Source: Pantoea sp. IMH | GTDB lineage: Bacteria; Pseudomonadota; Gammaproteobacteria; Enterobacterales; Enterobacteriaceae | Assembly: GCF_000599885.1 (NCBI RefSeq) | Contig: NZ_JFGT01000007.1 | Coordinates: 186,001-250,000 of the forward strand | Length of the DNA: 64,000 bases | Direction of reading: 5' to 3' | In this document: positions 59,252 to 64,000 of the stretch, one piece after another | Numbering within the stretch: position 1 is the first letter of the stretch | Layout of the letters: every line of letters begins with the position of its first letter | The notes under the pieces: model-generated | Told to the model about the DNA's origin: nothing | Databases searched by the model: none | What the model saw: the letters and a program-made list of their open reading frames with translations, nothing else | Made by a program: the position numbers and the translations under genes

Positions 59252-60160
59252 TTACAGCGTGCCGGTTCCGCCATCGGAGCACCAGACCTGGCCCGAGGCG
59301 TAGCTGTTGCTCAGGTCGGCGAGCGTGACGTAGAGCGGCGCAATTTCGGCGGGCTGCCCTGGCCGTCCCAGCGGCGTGGAGCCGCCAAACTTTTCGATTT
59401 TCTCCTGCGGCTGGCCGCCACAGCACTGGAGAACGGTCCAGTAAGGACCCGGCGCAACCGCATTAACGCGGATGCCCTCCGGCCCAAGCTGTTTCGCCAG
59501 CGATTTGGTAAACGCGGTGATAGCCGCCTTGGTCTGGGCGTAATCCAGCAGAATATCGCTGGGCTTATCCGCCTGAACGGAAGAAGTATTGATGATGGAG
59601 GCTCCGCGCGGCAGATAATCCACCGCAGCCTTGGTGATCCAGAACATGGCATAAACGTTAGTTTTAAAAGTGGCGTCGAAAGATTCGGTCGTCAGATCGC
59701 GAATCGACTCACTGTACTGCTGCCGGCCAGCATTGTTGACCAACAGATCAAGTCCGCCCAGCGCTTCCGCCGCCTCTTTCACCAGTTGCTGACAGAAAGC
59801 CTCCTCGCGAATATCACCCGGCAGCGCCACCGCTTTACGCCCTTCGGCACGAATGAGCGCAATCACTTCCTGAGCATCCTCTTCCTCTGCGGGCAGGTAA
59901 TTGATGGCAACATCGGCGCCTTCCCGGGCGTAGGCGATAGCCACGGCGCGGCCAATTCCGGAATCACCGCCGGTGATTAACGCCTTGCGATCCTGCAGAC
60001 GTCCGCTGCCTTTGTAGGAGGTTTCGCCATGGTCGGGTCGCGGCGTCATTCTGCCTGCCAGCCCAGGAAAGGGCTGCTTCTGATGTTCAAAAGGAGGTGA
60101 CGGAAAGTGCGCTGAATCAGGCTGATTAAGGGAGGAGGCTACGTGATGTTCTTTAGTCAT
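59252..60160 (-). CDS. Short-chain dehydrogenase/reductase (YghA-like)
   Basis: 302 residues. An N-terminal ~50-residue Pro/His-rich extension typical of the YghA group, then GGDSGIG (64-70) for the cofactor, NNAG (142-145), Tyr207 and Lys211 in YAQTK. The end, WCSDGGTGTL, differs from the usual GVTGG of the group. Reductase with unknown substrate, often found with general-stress genes. First gene of the SDR-ADH pair. Confidence 0.9.
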   Translation of the reverse strand: MTKEHHVASSLNQPDSAHFPSPPFEHQKQPFPGLAGRMTPRPDHGETSYKGSGRLQDRKALITGGDSGIGRAVAIAYAREGADVAINYLPAEEEDAQEVIALIRAEGRKAVALPGDIREEAFCQQLVKEAAEALGGLDLLVNNAGRQQYSESIRDLTTESFDATFKTNVYAMFWITKAAVDYLPRGASIINTSSVQADKPSDILLDYAQTKAAITAFTKSLAKQLGPEGIRVNAVAPGPYWTVLQCCGGQPQEKIEKFGGSTPLGRPGQPAEIAPLYVTLADLSNSYASGQVWCSDGGTGTL

Positions 60161-60411
60161 ATTTTACTCCTGCATTTTTGACGGTTTTCGTTTCTAAAGC
60201 ATAGAACGTTGTCATAAATTCAGATCGTGCTTTGTCGCAGAAGCGTAAATGGCGAGGGCTGAACGCCCGGAGTATTTCGCCAGTGGCGCGGAGGACGGCA
60301 AAAAAAACATTCTTTATTCAGGCCATTACAGGAAAAGCGCGGCGGCCAACCCGATCGTTAAAAAGCCTTACCAATACGGTAGACACACAGACAAAACTGA
60401 GAATAGTAACG
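60161..60411. other. Intergenic, no gene supported
   Basis: About 250 bp upstream of the umuD remnant and divergent from the SDR. A 62-codon frame from 60249 has no ribosome site and no recognisable content. No LexA box was found in front of the remnant. Confidence 0.4.
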
Positions 60412-60852
60412 ATGCAGTTTATACGCCTTCCGGATAGAGGCATGGCGCTGTCGCTGTTTATCGGGCGTGTCCCTTGCGGTTTGCTCAACCCCACTCAGGA
60501 CGCTACTGAAGAGCGGCTGGACTGAGTACGCTGGCAATTAGCATCCCAGCGCCACCTGTTTTGTGAAGGTCTACGGGGATGCCATACGGGGTGTCGGCAT
60601 CACCGATGGCGATCTGCTGATCGTCGATCGCTCGCTGACGGCACAGCACGGCGACATTGCCGTGGCCGTGGCCGTGGCCGCAGAATTTACCGTTAAGGCG
60701 CTACGGACCCGGTTTTTTTGCAGCTTATTTCCCATTATCGCCACTACTTCCCTGTTACATGTCAAGACGCAGAAGAGCTGGAGATCTTTGGCGGGGTAAA
60801 CCTTGCTTTTGCCGCTTATAAAGTCACTTTCATCCGGATCTGTTACCCGTGA
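60412..60852 (+). pseudogene. umuD: Decayed umuD (SOS mutagenesis protein)
   Basis: Three frames together spell a UmuD. The first, 60412-60522, has the start (MQFIRLPDRG) and the cleavage pair Cys-Gly in VPCGLL. It is broken by TGA at 60523. The middle frame (from 60563) holds GVGITDGDLLIVDRSLTAQH then GDIAV and EFTVKAL with the catalytic Lys. The last frame (from ~60719) holds LQLIS and ELEIFGGV. Shifts fall in T runs at 60559-60562 and 60713-60719. The nucleophile motif GDSM reads GDAI, so it is dead even if the frames were repaired. No umuC follows. Confidence 0.85.
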
Positions 60853-60871
60853 TCAAGAGGTTCGTGTTAGG

Positions 60872-60895
60872 CGGGCCTGGTGAGAGGCAGGCCCG
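60872..60895 (-). terminator. Hairpin after the autotransporter gene
   Basis: Stem CGGGCCTG / CAGGCCCG with 8-base loop, about 37 bp past the stop, no T run. Confidence 0.5.
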
Positions 60896-60931
60896 TCAGC
60901 AAAGGGGAAAATAGCGTCTGGAGGCGCACAC

Positions 60932-63900
60932 TTAAAACGTCCAGCGGACGCCTGCGTTGTAGTGCCAGCCTTTGGCACCGTTTCCGTCGATCTCTTTGCG
61001 GTAATCCGCTTCGGCATAGAGTGAAACGTCATTCCTGAATGTTGTGGTGCCCCCCACGCCGACGTCCCACATCTGGCCGAGTTTTCCGCTGGTAAATGCC
61101 TGGCTGCTATTGCTGTCGGCGGCGCCAATCTGAGTTTTCGCCGCGCCGCCCCAACTGTGGTAATAATTGGTCCGGATGTAGGGCGTATACTGGCGCTGGC
61201 CCTCATCCTGCCACGTCTGTTCCATCCGTGCGCCAAGACGACCCACGGTCTGGTCATAATCCCCGTACGAAACAAAAGTCCGGTCACGGTCGGTGAAACT
61301 GTCCAGATTGACTTGCAGATAGGTCAGCTGCGCCTGCGGTTCAATGCGTAACCCATTACTGAACGTAAACGGATAGCCCGACTCCAGCGAAGCGGTCCAG
61401 CCCTTACCCTTCGGCGACGCCACCGCTTTCTGACGCGCAATATCGGTTTCGCCACGATGCCAGTTCCACGCCAGCGAGCCATCAACATATAAGCCGCTGT
61501 TGCGTTGCCAGGTACCGTAAAGCGCCAGACTGTCGCTGTCAAAAGCGGTCGAGCTGTAACCATCTGCGGCGTGCGGACGAATCCGCGTATTGCCGCGCGT
61601 ATAGGCGATGCCGCCGCGCAGACTCTCCTGCGCCCCGTCTATCCGGACAAGGTTGCCGCCAAGTTGCACGGCGCTGTAGTCAAGATCGACGTCATAACCG
61701 TAATCGCTCAGCCCCCGATCGCTCTGATATTTCAGGTTCGAGCCCAGGTAACGAATAAACATCTCACCGCTGGCCGCATCAGAAGTTGCCTGCTGATGAC
61801 GTAACTCGCCAAGGCGTTTATGCAGATCGTCGGTGGTCATCAGCTGGTAATACGCCAGGCCAACGGGGGTGGAAAGATATGAGGGTACCTGTGGTGTGAC
61901 GGCGGGTCGGGCGGCGGTCCTGTCGCTGCCGGTCTGAGGCTGACACAGCGAGCCATCTTCGCAGACGAAGGTGTTAGCAAGGCGGTAATCCCAGAAATCA
62001 TCGCCGTTGCCGCTGAGCTGACGCTGGCTGGCGTCGCTACTGCCAGGCGCAAAGCTATAAAGGCTGTATTGCCATGGTCCTGATGCCACATAGCCCCGAC
62101 TCAGGGCAAAGCTACCTGCAGTGGCGCTGCCTGAAACCTGAGCCAGCGTAACCCCTTCCGTCGCGGCGATGATACCGTCGCGATTGTTATCCATTAAAGG
62201 GGCGCCGGTCAGCGCGTCTTCGATAAGCGTGGTACCGCTGACATTACCATTGACGCGCATGGCATCACTCTGCGTGGCCGCTGAATTGAGCCGCAGGCGA
62301 CCAGTAGCCGAAACCAGATCGCCGTTGATGGTCAGCGTATCATCCGCCGCATTGCCGCCGTTGGTCAGATCCAGCGTACCGGCGTTATTAACCACGAGGG
62401 AGGTATTTGTTGCCCCTTGCAGCTGTGGATTAACGCCATTCCCGGCAAATAGCGTCGAGCGCCTGTCAACGTTAATGGTACTGTGCGCCAGCTTGATGTC
62501 GTCCGTTAAGGTCCATTCTGTATTATAGAAGTTGAGCGTGCTCCAGCCCGCGCCAAGGTTAGTACCTTTACGCCTATCATCATCAGCGAATGAACCGCCG
62601 CGCGCCCTGATTTCATTCAGATTCAGCGTGCTCCCTTCCCCATTTTCGGTCGTGATGTGACGGGTGTTTACCAGGCTGACATTCTGCACCGTAGCGACAT
62701 TATTTATGCCGCTGCCCATCGTCAGGCTACCCTCAAGCGTTCCGCCAGAGACAAGCAGTGAATCAGTGCCGTTGCCGGTATCGACATCACCGATCACTTT
62801 TCCTTCCAGCAGGGCGATGACGTCGCTGGTCGCACCGCCAGCGACGACCACAGTGTCTGGATTCGGTGCGGTAATCGTGCCTTCATTAATAAACACTGAC
62901 TCGCCACCGCGCAGATCGATGATAGGTGCCACCACACTTTGTGAAACGATCGTGCCCTGGTTAATCACCTGGCTGGCCGTGCTGGTGACAATCGCCGGGC
63001 CGCCGTTGGCCGCCTGAATATCGATAGTGCCGCCAGCAATTACCCTGCCGGTCGTGTTAGCACTTATGCCAGTACCTTCACCGGGAACCACGATCGTATA
63101 TCCCTGTCCGATAAACAGATCGTTACTGGTCGTCGAGCCATCTTCATGGGCAAACAGATAACCGGTCCCGCCGCTGCCGACGTAAATCTGTGCGCTGCCA
63201 CCCGCATCGAACGAAACCGCCGAACGGATACCGGCACCGCGTCCCGTTTCAAGCCGGACATTTTGCAGCGCTATCCCGTCAGTTTCAGCACGGTTATTGA
63301 TCGCATTGCCGCTACCGTAAGCGCCAAGCGTAATGTCGCTGGCCTGAAACCATTGCGCCCCGCTATCAAGCAGTAAGCCATCCGCGCTGCCGTTGGCGCT
63401 CAGCGTGCTGTAGCCCTGCCCGTCGCCATTAACTGACAAGCCTGCGCCGCTGCTGACGCGCAGCGCAGCGATGCCGTCATCAACACGCAGCGTGCTGTTA
63501 TCAATCGGGTTGTAATAGCCATAACCGCTGGTGGCATCAATACCGATGCCCGATGCCACACGCACACTACCAAGGTTGAGAAAAGTACCGCCATCATGCA
63601 CGCGGGCGCCGGTGCTGTCAGGACCGGTTAACGCCACCACGCCCTGATACTGATTAAAGATTGCGCCATAGTTGCTGACGTCAAATGCCGTGATATTGCT
63701 GCCGTTTCCGGTAATCTGGGAAGCGGCATAGATTGTGGCCCTGTCTCCTGCACTTACCGCGCCAGTGGTATTGTTACCATTGAGCACAATAGCGTTGCCG
63801 ATAATCGCCTCCCCGAGATCGTAAACGCGTATCGCCGCCGCGCCGCTGCCGTTAACGTTATAAACATCGCTACGGTAGATGAGTGAGCCCTCACCGGAGA

Positions 63901-64000
63901 CGGAAACCCCAGTACTGTCGGCACCGTTCAGCGTCACAGTGCCCGGCTGTAGTGCATAAAAATCACCGCCGTTACTGAGCTGGTACAAGGTGGAACCGCT
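60932..64000 (-). CDS. Autotransporter with beta-helix passenger (5' end outside window)
   Basis: 1023 codons are visible and the frame is open at the right edge, so signal peptide and start lie outside. The visible passenger (~700 residues) is built of short Gly/Asn/Thr/Ser-rich repeats (TLNGADSTGV, VALTGPDSTGARV, NGNNTTGAV), a pertactin-like beta-helix pattern, low in Cys. A pertactin-like region is followed by a C-terminal ~280-residue barrel ending in GVRWTF with terminal Phe, the type V secretion signature. Two Cys (FVCEDGSLCQPQ) lie just before the barrel. Likely an adhesin-type outer membrane protein; ligand unknown. Confidence 0.9.
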   Translation of the reverse strand, partial: SGSTLYQLSNGGDFYALQPGTVTLNGADSTGVSVSGEGSLIYRSDVYNVNGSGAAAIRVYDLGEAIIGNAIVLNGNNTTGAVSAGDRATIYAASQITGNGSNITAFDVSNYGAIFNQYQGVVALTGPDSTGARVHDGGTFLNLGSVRVASGIGIDATSGYGYYNPIDNSTLRVDDGIAALRVSSGAGLSVNGDGQGYSTLSANGSADGLLLDSGAQWFQASDITLGAYGSGNAINNRAETDGIALQNVRLETGRGAGIRSAVSFDAGGSAQIYVGSGGTGYLFAHEDGSTTSNDLFIGQGYTIVVPGEGTGISANTTGRVIAGGTIDIQAANGGPAIVTSTASQVINQGTIVSQSVVAPIIDLRGGESVFINEGTITAPNPDTVVVAGGATSDVIALLEGKVIGDVDTGNGTDSLLVSGGTLEGSLTMGSGINNVATVQNVSLVNTRHITTENGEGSTLNLNEIRARGGSFADDDRRKGTNLGAGWSTLNFYNTEWTLTDDIKLAHSTINVDRRSTLFAGNGVNPQLQGATNTSLVVNNAGTLDLTNGGNAADDTLTINGDLVSATGRLRLNSAATQSDAMRVNGNVSGTTLIEDALTGAPLMDNNRDGIIAATEGVTLAQVSGSATAGSFALSRGYVASGPWQYSLYSFAPGSSDASQRQLSGNGDDFWDYRLANTFVCEDGSLCQPQTGSDRTAARPAVTPQVPSYLSTPVGLAYYQLMTTDDLHKRLGELRHQQATSDAASGEMFIRYLGSNLKYQSDRGLSDYGYDVDLDYSAVQLGGNLVRIDGAQESLRGGIAYTRGNTRIRPHAADGYSSTAFDSDSLALYGTWQRNSGLYVDGSLAWNWHRGETDIARQKAVASPKGKGWTASLESGYPFTFSNGLRIEPQAQLTYLQVNLDSFTDRDRTFVSYGDYDQTVGRLGARMEQTWQDEGQRQYTPYIRTNYYHSWGGAAKTQIGAADSNSSQAFTSGKLGQMWDVGVGGTTTFRNDVSLYAEADYRKEIDGNGAKGWHYNAGVRWTF

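Noticed and set aside
60249..60437. 62-codon frame between the SDR gene and the umuD remnant
   Set aside because: No ribosome site, overlaps the umuD start in another frame, no motif.

Overview
The window is chromosomal DNA from an enterobacterium, most likely Erwiniaceae and probably Pantoea. Two things point there. A gene block in E. coli order runs from lpxM to otsB. It is flanked by a fused desferrioxamine synthetase gene (dfoC), known from Erwinia and Pantoea, followed by an MdfA-like exporter. Species cannot be fixed from the sequence alone. No tRNA, rRNA, CRISPR array, insertion sequence or prophage was seen.

Layout. 0-3.4 kb: end of a siderophore operon (dfoC, MFS exporter). 3.4-23.5 kb: housekeeping block on both strands: lpxM; the zinc locus znuA-mepM diverging from znuCB over a Zur site; ruvB, ruvA and ruvC with a LexA site; yebC, nudB, aspS; yecD, yecE, yecN; cmoA, cmoB; a gldA-like glycerol dehydrogenase; a YnfC-like exported protein; cutC; a MalY/PatB-type C-S lyase; yecM. 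23.8-26 kb: a 41-residue membrane protein gene and argS. 26-44 kb: motility and chemotaxis, almost all on the minus strand: flhDC, motAB-cheAW, three chemoreceptors, cheRBYZ, flhBAE. Sigma-28 promoters are visible before two receptors, and a near-consensus CRP site lies upstream of flhD. 44.8-47.1 kb: trehalose synthesis (otsBA).

47.5-60.9 kb is an accessory stress region: an HD-GYP protein, a CspA-like cold-shock protein, two KGG (YciG-type) paralogues, a metallo-beta-lactamase-fold hydrolase, a membrane protein, a Cys-rich four-helix copper protein, four small YmgA/YcgZ/AriR-type regulators, yciF-yciE-katN, an SDR and a zinc alcohol dehydrogenase, and a decayed umuD. The window ends inside a large autotransporter gene.

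The genes form three connected themes: metal handling (siderophore, zinc uptake, copper binding), the flagellar and chemotaxis regulon under FlhDC and FliA, and a general-stress set typical of RpoS-dependent genes (otsBA, yciGFE-katN, KGG proteins). Functions are assigned from remembered family sequences and motifs, not from database searches.
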